A stretch of 64,000 bases of DNA, taken from Hydractinia symbiolongicarpus. Its lineage: Eukaryota > Cnidaria > Hydrozoa > Anthoathecata > Hydractiniidae. The DNA is taken from assembly GCF_029227915.1 (NCBI RefSeq), contig NC_079879.1, forward strand, positions 28,154,501 through 28,218,500, in the 5' to 3' direction. A program made the position numbers and the translations under genes. How positions within the stretch are numbered: the stretch's first letter is position 1; the number at the start of each line of letters is the position of its first letter. This document shows, piece after piece, positions 1 to 11,156 of the stretch. The notes beneath the pieces were generated by a model. That model ran no database searches. It saw nothing but the letters and a program-made list of their open reading frames with translations, and was not told the DNA's origin.

Positions 1-346
1 TATCTACATTTTTAAATAAAGCGCTACCAGAGCGCCCAGTGTAATTGCTTAGTTCCAGCAATCATGTCAAATTAAGAAAAATGTTATTTTTTGGAGTCCA
101 ATTGTCTCATTATAATATTAGTAAGGTCACAGTCCAAAATCAGTTCAATAAAGTCCTAAAGTCAATTGTTTCACTGTTAAAAGCGATGAAACCTAGTAAT
201 ATCAGAAACATATCGCTAAATAGATGTTGGTCAAATATGTGAAGCAATCGTTGTAGTTTATCCGGACTGATACCGTTAGAAAGTCAATGAAATATAGTTT
301 TTGAAACTGTCTCTATTTCTTGGGCGCGTGCTAACGGCTAAGACTT
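1..346 (+). repeat. 372-bp satellite, tail of a preceding 3668-bp HOR copy
   Basis: This is a partial satellite unit, cut by the window edge. It matches 3669-4014 at an offset of exactly 3668 bp, so the HOR that follows also extends upstream of the window. The unit opens with an AT-rich stretch, then a GCGCT-ACCAG-AGCGC mini-hairpin at 21-35, and ends with the CTAACGGCTA motif just before the next boundary at 347. The 65-codon open frame at 45-242 depends on a TTG start and is not a gene. Confidence 0.93.
21..35. other. Mini-hairpin typical of many satellite units
   Basis: GCGCT-ACCAG-AGCGC forms a 5-bp stem with a 5-nt loop, about 45 bp into the unit. Many units keep the full stem (for example near 3319, 4970 and 14555). 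Others read GCGCTACCACAGCTCCC, or ACCTACCAAAGCTCTC in the trimer marker, and lose it. This entry is a representative; function is unknown. Confidence 0.5.
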
Positions 347-3300
347 GTCCCACAGTAAAAAATGAAATTTTTATCTACATTTTTAAATAAAGCGCTACCA
401 CAGCTCCCAGTTTAATCGCTGAGTTCTAGCAATCATGTCAAACTAAGGAAAATGTTATTTCTTGGAGTCCAATTGTCTGTTTTATCACTTTTATAAGGTC
501 AAAGTATAAAATCAGTTCAATAAAGTCCCACATTCAATCGTTTAACTGTTAAAAGCAATGAAACCTAATAATATCAGAAAAATATCGCTAAATGCATGTT
601 GCTACGAATATGTGACGCAACCGTCGTAACTCACACGGACTGATACCGACAAAAAGTCAATTAAATGTAGTTTTTGAAGCTGTCTCTATTTTTGGAGCGC
701 GTGCTAGCGGTTAGGATTGGTCCCACAGTAAAAAATGACTTATTTATCTATTTTTTTGAATAAAGCAATAACACAGCGTCCAGTATAATTGCTGAGTTAC
801 AGCAATCATTTCATATTAAGAAGAACGTTACTTCTTGGAGTCCAGTTGTCTCATTATCACATTTATTAGGTGAAATTGGTCCCACAGTAAAAAATGAATT
901 TTTTATCTACATTTTTATATAAAGCACTACCACAGCTCCCAGTTTAATCGCTGAGTTCCAGCAATCATGTCAATCTAAGAAAAATGTTACTTCTTGGAGT
1001 CCAACTGTCTCATTTATCACATTTATAAGGTCAAAGTCCAAAATCAGTTCAATAAAGTCCCACAGTCAATCGTTTCACTGTTAAAAGCGATGAAACCTAA
1101 TAATATCAGAAAAATATCGCTAAATGCATGTTGGTACTAACATGTGACGCAACCGTCGTAACTCACACGGACTGATACCGGCAGAAAGTCAATTAAATGT
1201 AGTTTTTGAAACTGTCTCTATTTCTTTGGCGGGTGCTAACGACTAGGATTTGTCCCACAGTAAAAAATAACTTTTTTATCTACATTTTTAAATAAAGCGC
1301 TACCAGAGCCCCAGTGTAATTGCTTAGTTCCAGCAATCATGTCAAATTAAGAAAAATGTTATTTTTTGGAGTCCAATTGTCTCATTATAACATTAGTAAG
1401 ATCACAGTCCAAAATCAGTTCAATAAAGTCCTAAAGTCAATTGTTTCACTGTTAAAAGCGATGAAACCTAGTAATATCAGAAACATATCGCTAAACAGAT
1501 GTTCGTACGAATATGTGACGCAATCGTTGTAGCTTATCCGGACTGATACCGTTAGAAAGTCAATGAAATATAGTTTTTGAAACTGTGTCTATTTCTTTGG
1601 CGGGTGCGAACGGCTAGGATTGGTCCCACAGTAAAAAATAACTTTTTTATCTACATTTTTAATAAAGCGCTACCATAGCGCCCAGTGTAATTGCTTAGTT
1701 CCAGCAATCATGTCAAATTAAGAAAAATGTTATTTTTTGGAGTCCAATTGTCTCATTATAATATTAGTAAGGTCACAGTCCAAAATCAGTTCAAAAAAGT
1801 CCTAAAGTCATTTGTGTCACTGTTAAAAGAGATGAAACCTAGTAATATCAGAAACATATCGTTAAATAGATGTTGGTACAAATATGTGACGCAATTGTTG
1901 TAGTTTATCCGGACTGATACCGTTAGAAAGTCAATGAAATATAGTTTTTGAAACTGTCTCTATTTCTTGAGCGCGTGCTAACGGCTAAGACTTGTCCCAC
2001 AGTAAAAAATGAAATTTTTATCTACATTTTTAAATAAAGCGCTACCACAGCTCCCAGTTTAATCGTCGAGTTTCAGCAATCATGTCAAACTAAGAAAAAT
2101 GTTATTTCTTGGAGTCCAATTGCTTCTTTTATCACTTTTATAAGGTCAAAGTCTAAAATCAGTTCAATTAAGTCCCACGGACAATTGTTTCACAGTTAAA
2201 AGCAATGAAACCTAATAATATCATAAAAATATCGCTAAATGCATGTTGGTACGAATATGTGACGCAACCATCGTAACTCACACGGACTGATACCGGCAGA
2301 AAGTTAATTAAATGTAGTTTTTGAAGCTGTCTCTATTTTTGGAGCGCGTGCTAGCGGTTAGGATTGGCCCCACAGTAAAAAATGACTTATTTATCTAATT
2401 TTTTGAATAAAGCAATAACACAGCGTCCAGTATAATTGCTGAGTTACAGCAATCATTTCATATTAAGAAGAACGTTACTTCTTGGAGTCCAGTTGTCTCA
2501 TTATCACATCTATCAGGTGAAATTGGTCCCACAGTAAAAAATTAATTTTTTATCTACATTTTTAAATAAAGCACTACCACAGCTCCCAGTTTAATCGCTG
2601 AGTTCCAGCAATCATGTCAAACTAAGAAAAATGTTCTTTCTTGGAGTCCAACTGTCTCATTTATCACATTTATAAGGGCAAAGTCCAAAATCAGTTCAAT
2701 TAAGTTCCACAGCCAATTGTTTCACAGTTAAAAGCGACGCAACTTAGTAATATCAGAAACATATCGCTAAATACATGTTGGTACGAATATGTGACGCAAT
2801 CGTTGTAATTCATCCTGACTGATACCGTTAGAAAGTCAATGAAATGTAGTTTTTGAAACTGTCTCTATTTCTTCAGCGCGCGCTAGCGGTTACGATTGGA
2901 CCCACAGTACAAAATGACTTATTTATCTACTTTTTTCAATAAAGCAATACCACAGCGTCCAGTATAATTGCTGAGTTACAGCAATCATTTGATCTTAAGA
3001 AGAACGTTACTTCTTTCAGTCCAGTTGTCTCATTATAACATTTTAAAGGTCAAAGTCTAAAATCAGTTCAATTAAGTCCCACAGACAATTGTTTCACAGT
3101 TAAAAGCGACGCAACCTAGTAATATCAGAAACATATCGCTAAATACATGTTGGTACGAATATGTGACGCAATCGTTGTAATTCATCCGGACCGATACCGG
3201 TAGAAAGTCAATGAAATATAGTTTTTGAAACTGTCTCTATTTCTTTGACGGGTGCTAACGGCTAGGATTTGTCCCACAGTAAAAAATAAATTTTTTATCT

Positions 3301-4014
3301 ACATTTTTAAATAAAGCGCTACCAGAGCGCCCAGTGTAATTGCTTAGTTCCAGCAATCATGTCAAATTAAGAAAAATGTTATTTCTTGGAGTCCAACTGT
3401 CTGATTTATCACATTTATAAGGTCAATGTCCAAAATCAGTTCAATTAAGTTCCACACCCAATTGTTTCACATTTAAAAGCGATGAAACCTAATAATATCA
3501 GAAAAATATAGCTAAATGCATGTTGGTACGAATATGTGACGCAACCGTCGTAACTCACACGGACTGATACCGGCAGAAAGTCAATGAAATATAGTTTTTG
3601 AAACTGTCTCTATTTCTTTGGCGGGTGCTAACGGCTAGGATTTGTCCCACAGTAAAAAATAACTTTTTTATCTACATTTTTAAATAAAGCGCTACCAGAG
3701 CGCCCAGTGTAATTGCTTAGTTCCAGCAATCATGTCAAATTAAGAAAAATGTTATTTTTTGGAGTCCAATTGTCTCATTATAATATTAGTAAGGTAACAG
3801 TCCAAAATCAGTTCAATAAAGTCCTAAAGTCAATTGTTTCACTGTTAAAAGCGATGAAACCTAGTAATATCAGAAACATATCGCTAAATAGATGTTGGTC
3901 AAATATGTGAAGCAATCGTTGTAGTTTATCCGGACTGATACCGTTAGAAAGTCAATGAAATATAGTTTTTGAAACTGTCTCTATTTCTTGGGCGCGTGCT
4001 AACGGCTAAGACTT
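347..4014 (+). repeat. 3668-bp higher-order repeat, copy 1
   Basis: Eleven satellite units with starts at 347, 720, 879, 1252, 1623, 1994, 2367, 2526, 2899, 3271 and 3644. Nine are full length (371-373 bp) and two are short (159 bp, at 720-878 and 2367-2525). The lengths sum to 3668 bp, and the next copy starts at 4015 with the same order of long and short units. Units within the HOR differ clearly from one another, while equivalent units in the two copies are almost identical. That is the usual signature of unequal crossing over at the level of the multimer. No coding sequence is supported. Confidence 0.93.
720..878 (+). repeat. Short (159-bp) deleted satellite unit
   Basis: This is the first of fourteen short units. 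All have the head GAATAAAGCAATAACACAGC or a close variant, TTACAGCAATCATTTCATA, then jump from TAAGGTGAAA or a close variant straight to TTGGTCCCACAG, losing about 213 bp of the 3' half. The others are at 2367-2525, 4388-4546, 6036-6194, 10266-10424, 22220-24433 (split by the Helitron), 25176-25334, 26447-26604, 26976-27134, 28994-29152, 30265-30423, 30795-30953, 32069-32227 and 39938-40096. Confidence 0.92.
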
Positions 4015-6939
4015 GTCCCACAGTAAAAAATGAAATTTTTATCTACATTTTTAAATAAAGCGCTACCACAGCTCCCAGTTTAATCGCTGAGTTCTAGCAA
4101 TCATGTCAAAATAAGGAAAATGTTATTTCTTGGAGTCCAATTGTCTGTTTTGTCACTTTTATAAGGTCAAAGTATAAAATCAGTTCAATAAAGTCCCACA
4201 GTCAATCGTTTAACTGTTAAAAGCAATGAAACCTAATAATATCAGAAAAATATCGCTAAATGCATGTTGCTACGAATATGTGACGCAACCGTCGTAACTC
4301 ACACGGACTGATACCGGCAAAAAGTCAATTAAATGTAGTTTTTGAAGCTGTCTCTATTTTTGGAGCGCGTGCTAGCGGTTAGGATTGGTCCCACAGTAAA
4401 AAATGACTTATTTATCTATTTTTTTGAATAAAGCAATAACACAGCGTCCAGTATAATTGCTGAGTTACAGCAATCATTTCATATTAAGAAGAACGTTACT
4501 TCTTGGAGTCCAGTTGTCTCATTATCACATTTATTAGGTGAAATTGGTCCCACAGTAAAAAATGAATTTTTTATCTACATTTTTATATAAAGCACTACCA
4601 CAGCTCCCAGTTTAATCGCTGAGTTCCAGCAATCATGTCAATCTAAGAAAAATGTTACTTCTTGGAGTCCAACTGTCTCATTTATCACATTTATAAGGTC
4701 AAAGTCCAAAATCAGTTCAATAAAGTCCCTCAGTCAATCGTTTCACTGTTAAAAGCGATGAAACCTAATAATATCAGAAAAATATCGCTAAATGCATGTT
4801 GGTACTAACATGTGACGCAACCGTCGTAACTCACACGGACTGATACCGGCAGAAAGTCAATTAAATGTAGTTTTTGAAACTGTCTCTATTTCTTTGGCGG
4901 GTGCTAACGACTAGGATTTGTCCCACAGTAAAAAATAACTTTTTTATCTACATTTTTAAATAAAGCGCTACCAGAGCGCCCAGTGTAATTGCTTAGTTCC
5001 AGCAATCATGTCAAATTAAGAAAAATGTTATTTTTTGCAGTCCAATTGTCTCATTATAACATTAGTAAGATCACAGTCCAAAATCAGTTCAATAAAGTCC
5101 TAAAGTCAATTGTTTCACTGTTAAAAGCGATGAAACCTAGTAATATCAGAAACATATCGCTAAATAGATGTTCGTACGAATATGTGACGCAATCGTTGTA
5201 GCTTATCCGGACTGATACCGTTAGAAAGTCAATGAAATATAGTTTTTGAAACTGTGTCTATTTCTTTGGCGGGTGCGAACGGCTAGGATTGGTCCCACAG
5301 TAAAAAATAACTTTTTTATCTACATTTTTAATAAAGCGCTACCATAGCGCCCAGTGTGATTGCTTAGTTCCAGCAATCATGTCAAATTAAGAAAAATGTT
5401 ATTTTTTGGAGTCCAATTGTCTCATTTATCACATTTATAAGGTCAAAGTCTAAAATTAGTTCAATTAAGTCCCACAGTCAATTGTTTCACAGTTAAAAGC
5501 GACACAACCTAGTAATATCTGAAACATCTCGTAAACAGATGTTGGTACAAATATGTGACGCAATTGTTGTAGTTTATCCGGACTGATACCGTTAGAAAGT
5601 CAATGAAATATAGTTTTTGAAACTGTCTCTATTTCTTGAGCGCGTGCTAACGGCTAAGACTTGTCCCACAGTAAAAAATGAAATTTTTATCTACATTTTT
5701 AAATAAAGCGCTACCACAGCTCCCAGTTTAATCGTTGAGTTCCAGCAATCATGTCAAACTAAGAAAAATGTTATTTCTTGGAGTCCAATTGCTTCTTTTA
5801 TCACTTTTATAAGGTCAAAGTCTAAAATCAGTTCAATTAAGTCCCACAGACAATTGTTTCACAGTTAAAAGCAATGAAACCTAATAATATCATAAAAATA
5901 TTGCTAAATGCATGTTGGTACGAATATGTGACGCAACCATCGTAACTCACACGGACTGATACCGGCAGAAAGTTAATTAAATGTAGTTTTTGAAGCTGTC
6001 TCTATTTTTGGAGCGCGTGCTAGCGGTTAGGATTGGCCCCACAGTAAAAAATGACTTATTTATCTAATTTTTTGAATAAAGCAATAACACAGCGTCCAGT
6101 ATAATTGCTGAGTTACAGCAATCATTTCATATTAAGAAGAACGTTACTTCTTGGAGTCCAGTTGTCTCATTATCACATTTATCAGGTGAAATTGGTCCCA
6201 CAGTAAAAAATTAATTTTTTATCTACATTTTTAAATAAAGCACTACCACAGCTCCCAGTTTAATCGCTGAGTTCCAGCAATCATGTCAAACTAAGAAAAA
6301 TGTTCTTTCTTGGAGTCCAACTGTCTCATTTATCACATTTATAAGGGCAAAGTCCAAAATCAGTTCAATTAAGTTCCACAGCCAATTGTTTCACAGTTAA
6401 AAGCGACGCAACTTAGTAATATCAGAAACATATCGCTAAATACATGTTGGTACGAATATGTGACGCAATCGTTGTAATTCATCCTGACTGATACCGTTAG
6501 AAAGTCAATGAAATGTAGTTTTTGAAACTGTCTCTATTTCTTCAGCGCGCGCTAGCGGTTACGATTGGACCCACAGTACAAAATGACTTATTTATCTATT
6601 TTGTTCAATAAAGCAATGCCACAGCGTCCAGTATAATTGCTGAGTTACAGCAATCATTTGATCTTAAGAAGAACGTTACTTCTTTGAGTCCAGTTGTCTC
6701 ATTATAACATTTAAGAGGTCAAAGTCTAAAATCAGTTCAATTAAGTCCCACAGACAATTGTTTCACAGTTAAAAGCGATGCAACTTAGTAATATCAGAAA
6801 CATATCGCTAAATACATGTTGGTACGAATATGTGACGCAATCGTTGTAATTCATCCTGACTGATACCGTTAGAAAGTCAATGAAATATAGTTTTTGAAAC
6901 TGTCTCTATTTCTTTGGCAGGTTCTAACGGCTAGGATTT
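4015..6939 (+). repeat. 3668-bp higher-order repeat, copy 2 (incomplete)
   Basis: Units start at 4015, 4388, 4547, 4920, 5292, 5663, 6036, 6195 and 6568, repeating the long/short order of copy 1; the short units are 4388-4546 and 6036-6194. Similarity to copy 1 fades in the unit starting at 6568 and is lost in the one starting at 6940, where the 1849-bp duplication has taken over. The main internal difference is a patch around 5425-5535 in the unit starting at 5292, which carries another subfamily's sequence (see findings). No genes. Confidence 0.9.
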
Positions 6940-8196
6940 GTCCCACAGTAAAAAATAACTTTTTTATCTACATTTTTAAATAAAGCGCTACCAGAGCGCC
7001 AAGTGTAATTGCTTTGTTCCAGCAATTATGTCAAATTAAGAAAAATGTTATTTTTTGGAGTCCAATTGTCTCATTATAACATTAGTAAGGTCACAGTCCA
7101 AAATCAGTTCAATAAAGTCCTAAAGTCAATTGTTTCACTGTTAAAAGCGATGAAACCTAGTAATATCAGAAACATATCGCTGAATAGATGTTGGTACGAA
7201 CATGTGACGCAATCGTTGAAATTCATCCGTACTGATACCGTTAGAAAGTCAATGAAATATAGTTTTTGAAACTGTCTCTATTTCTTTGGCGGGTGCTAAC
7301 GGCTAGGATTTGTCCCACAGTAAAAAATAATTTTTTTATCTACGATTTTAAATAAAGCGCTACCATAATTGCTTAGTTCCAGCAATCATGGAAAATTAAG
7401 AAAAATGTTATTTTTTGGAGTCCTATTGTCTCATTATAACATTAGTAAGGTCACAGTCCAAAATCAGTTCAATAAAGTCCCACAGTCAATCGTTTCACTG
7501 TTAAAAGCGATCAAACCTAATAGTATCAGAAAAATATCGCTAAATACATGTTGGTACGAATATGTGACGCATTCGTTGTAATTCATACGGACTGATACCG
7601 TTAGAAAGTCAATGAAATATAGTTTTTGAAACTGTGTCTATTTTTTGAGCGCGTGTTAACGGCTAGGATTGGTCCCACAGTAAAAAATGAAATTCTTATC
7701 CACATTTTTAAATAAAGCGCTACCACAGCTCCCAGTGTAATCGCTGAGTTCAAGCAATCATGGCAAACTAAGAAAAATGTTATTTCTTGGAGTCCAATTG
7801 TCTCCTTCATCACATTTATAAGGTCAAAGTCCAAAATCAGTTCAATAAAGTCCCACAGTGAATCGTTTCACTGTTAAAAGCGATGAAACCTAATAATATC
7901 AGAAAAATATCGCTAAATGCATGTTGATACGAATATGTGACGCAACCGTCGTAACTCACACGGACTGATACCGTTAGAAAGTCAATTAAATGTAGTTTTT
8001 GAAACTGTCTCTATTTCTTCAGTGCGCGCTAGCGGTTTGGATTGGTCCCACAGTACACAATGCCTTATTTATCTAATTTTTTGAATAAAGCAATAACACA
8101 GCGTCCAGTATAATTGCTGAGTTACAACAATCATTTCATATTAAGAAGAACGTTACTTCTTGGAGTCCAATTGTCTTATTATAACATTTAAAATGT
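6350..8196 (+). repeat. 1849-bp tandem duplication, copy 1
   Basis: Unit starts at 6568, 6940, 7312, 7672 and 8045 recur exactly 1849 bp later. The left edge lies near 6350, where AAAGTCCAAAATCAG is shared with about 8199. It overlaps the decaying end of the 3668-bp HOR, so it arose within or after it. The unit 7312-7671 is 360 bp because 12 bp around the mini-hairpin (GAGCGCCCAGTG in its neighbours) are missing. Open frames here (70-86 codons on +, 77 on -) repeat in copy 2 only because the DNA does. Confidence 0.88.
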
Positions 8197-10045
8197 CAAA
8201 GTCCAAAATCAGTTCAATTAAGTTCCACAGCCAATTGTTTCACAGTTAAAAGCGACGCAACTTAGTAATATCAGAAACATATCGCTAAATACATGTTGGT
8301 ACGAATATGTGACGCAATCGTTGTAATTCATCCTGACTGATACCGTTAGAAAGTCAATGAAATGTAGTTTTTGAAACTGTCTCTATTTCTTCAGCGCGCG
8401 CTAGCGGTTACGATTGGACCCACAGTACAAAATGACTTATTTATCTATTTTGTTCAATAAAGCAATGCCACAGCGTCCAGTATAATTGCTGAGTTACAGC
8501 AATCATTTGATCTTAAGAAGAACGTTACTTCTTTGAGTCCAGTTGTCTCATTATAACATTTAAGAGGTCAAAGTCTAAAATCAGTTCAATTAAGTCCCAC
8601 AGACAATTGTTTCACAGTTAAAAGCGACGCAACTTAGTAATATCAGAAACATATCGCTAAATACATGTTGGTACGAATATGTGACGCAATCGTTGTAATT
8701 CATCCTGACTGATACCGTTAGAAAGTCAATGAAATATAGTTTTTGAAACTGTCTCTATTTCTTTGGCAGGTTCTAACGGCTAGGATTTGTCCCACAGTAA
8801 AAAATAACTCTTTTATCTACATTTTTAAATAAAGCGCTACCAGAGCGCCAAGTGTAATTGCTTTGTTCCAGCAATTATGTCAAATTAAGAAAAATGTTAT
8901 TTTTTGGAGTCCAATTGTCTCATTATAACATTAGTAAGGTCACAGTCCAAAATCAGTTCAATAAAGTCCTAAAGTCAATTGTTTCACTGTTAAAAGCGAT
9001 GAAACCTAGTAATATCAGAAACATATCGCTGAATAGATGTTGGTACGAACATGTGACGCAATCGTTGAAATTCATCCGTACTGATACCGTTAGAAAGTCA
9101 ATGAAATATAGTTTTTGAAACTGTCTCTATTTCTTTGGCGGGTGCTAACGGCTAGGATTTGTCCCACAGTAAAAAATAATTTTTTTATCTACGATTTTAA
9201 ATAAAGCGCTACCATAATTGCTTAGTTCCAGCAATCATGGAAAATTAAGAAAAATGTTATTTTTTGGGGTCCTATTGTCTCATTATAACATTAGTAAGGT
9301 CACAGTCCAAAATCAGTTCAATAAAGTCCCACAGTCAATCGTTTCACTGTTAAAAGCGATCAAACCTAATAGTATCAGAAAAATATCGCTAAATACATGT
9401 TGGTACGAATATGTGACGCATTCGTTGTAATTCATACGGACTGATACCGTTAGAAAGTCAATGAAATATAGTTTTTGAAACTGTGTCTATTTTTTGAGCG
9501 CGTGTTAACGGCTAGGATTGGTCCCACAGTAAAAAATGAAATTCTTATCCACATTTTTAAATAAAGCGCTACCACAGCTCCCAGTGTAATCGCTGAGTTC
9601 AAGCAATCATGGCAAACTAAGAAAAATGTTATTTCTTGGAGTCCAATTGTCTCCTTCATCACATTTATAAGGTCAAAGTCCAAAATCAGTTCAATAAAGT
9701 CCCACAGTGAATCGTTTCACTGTTAAAAGCGATGAAACCTAATAATATCAGAAAAATATCGCTAAATGCATGTTGATACGAATATGTGACGCAACCGTCG
9801 TAACTCACACGGACTGATACCGTTAGAAAGTCAATTAAATGTAGTTTTTGAAACTGTCTCTATTTCTTCAGTGCGCGCTAGCGGTTTGGATTGGTCCCAC
9901 AGTACACAATGCCTTATTTATCTAATTTTTTGAATAAAGCAATAACACAGCGTCCAGTATAATTGCTGAGTTACAACAATCATTTCATATTAAGAAGAAC
10001 GTTACTTCTTGGAGTCCAATTGTCTTATTATAACATTTAAAATGT
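8197..10045 (+). repeat. 1849-bp tandem duplication, copy 2
   Basis: Units start at 8417, 8789, 9161, 9521 and 9894, each 1849 bp after its partner in copy 1. The two copies look nearly identical by eye, with a few substitutions such as near 8809 and 9268. The 360-bp unit with the 12-bp deletion is repeated at 9161-9520. Near 10045 the sequence switches to another variant (CTAAAATAAG rather than CCAAAATCAG), marking the right edge. Confidence 0.88.
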
Positions 10046-11156
10046 CAAAGTCTAAAATAAGTTCAATTAAGTCCCACAGACAGTTGTTTCACATTTAAAA
10101 GCGACGCAACCTAGTAATATCAGAAACATATCGCTAAATAGATGTCAGTACGAATATATGACGCAATCGTTGTAGTTTATCCGGACTGATAACGTTAGAA
10201 AGTCAATGTAATATAGTCTTTGAAATTGTCTCATTTTTTTTAGCGCTTGCTAACGGCTAGGATTGGTCCCACAGTAAAAAATGACTTATTTATCTAATTT
10301 TTTGAATAAAGCAATAACACAGCGTCCAGTATAATTGCTGAGTTACAGCAATCATTTCATATTAAGAAGAACGTTACTCCTTGGATTCCAGTTGTCTCAT
10401 TATCACATTTATCAGGTGAAATTGGTCCCACAGTAAAAAATGAATTTTTTATCTACATTTTTAAATAAAGCACTACCACAGCTCCCAGTTTAACCGCTTA
10501 GTTCGAGCAATCATGTCAAACTAAGAAAAATGTTATTTCTTGGAGTCCAACTGTCTCATTTATCACATTTATAAGGTCAAAGTCCAAAATTAGTTCAATT
10601 AAGTTCCACAGCCAATTGTTTCACATTTAAAAGCGACGCAACCTAGTAATATCAGAACCATATCGCTAAATACATGTTGGTACGAATATGTGGTAATTTA
10701 TCCGGACTGATACCGATAAAAAGTCAATGAAATGTAGTTTTTGAAACTGTCTCTATTTCTTCAGCGCGCTAGCGGTTACGATTGAACCCACAGTACAAAA
10801 TGACTTATTTCTCTACTTTTTTCAATAAAGTAATCCCACAGCGTCCAGTATAATTGCTGAGTTACAGCAATCATTCGATCTTAAGAAGAACGTTACTTCT
10901 TTGAGTCCAGTTGTCTCATTATAACATTTAAAAGGTCAAAGTCTAAAGTCAGTTCAATTAAGTCCTACAGACAATTGTTTCACAGTTAAAAGCGAAGCAA
11001 CCTAGTAATATCAGAAACATCTCGCTAAATACATGTTGGTACGAATATGTGACGCAATTGTTGTAATTCATCCGGACTGATACCGTTAGAAAGTCAATGA
11101 AATATAGTTTTTGAAACTGTCTCTATTTCTTCAGCACGTGCTAACGGCTAGGATTG
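10046..11156 (+). repeat. Mixed satellite units between HOR blocks
   Basis: Boundaries are at 10266, 10425 and 10785. The unit 10266-10424 is a short (159 bp) form. The unit 10425-10784 is 360 bp, having lost about 12 bp where others read GACGCAATCGTTG (near 10690). These units are not part of a clear HOR and look more diverged than their neighbours. No ORF is worth reporting. Confidence 0.85.
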
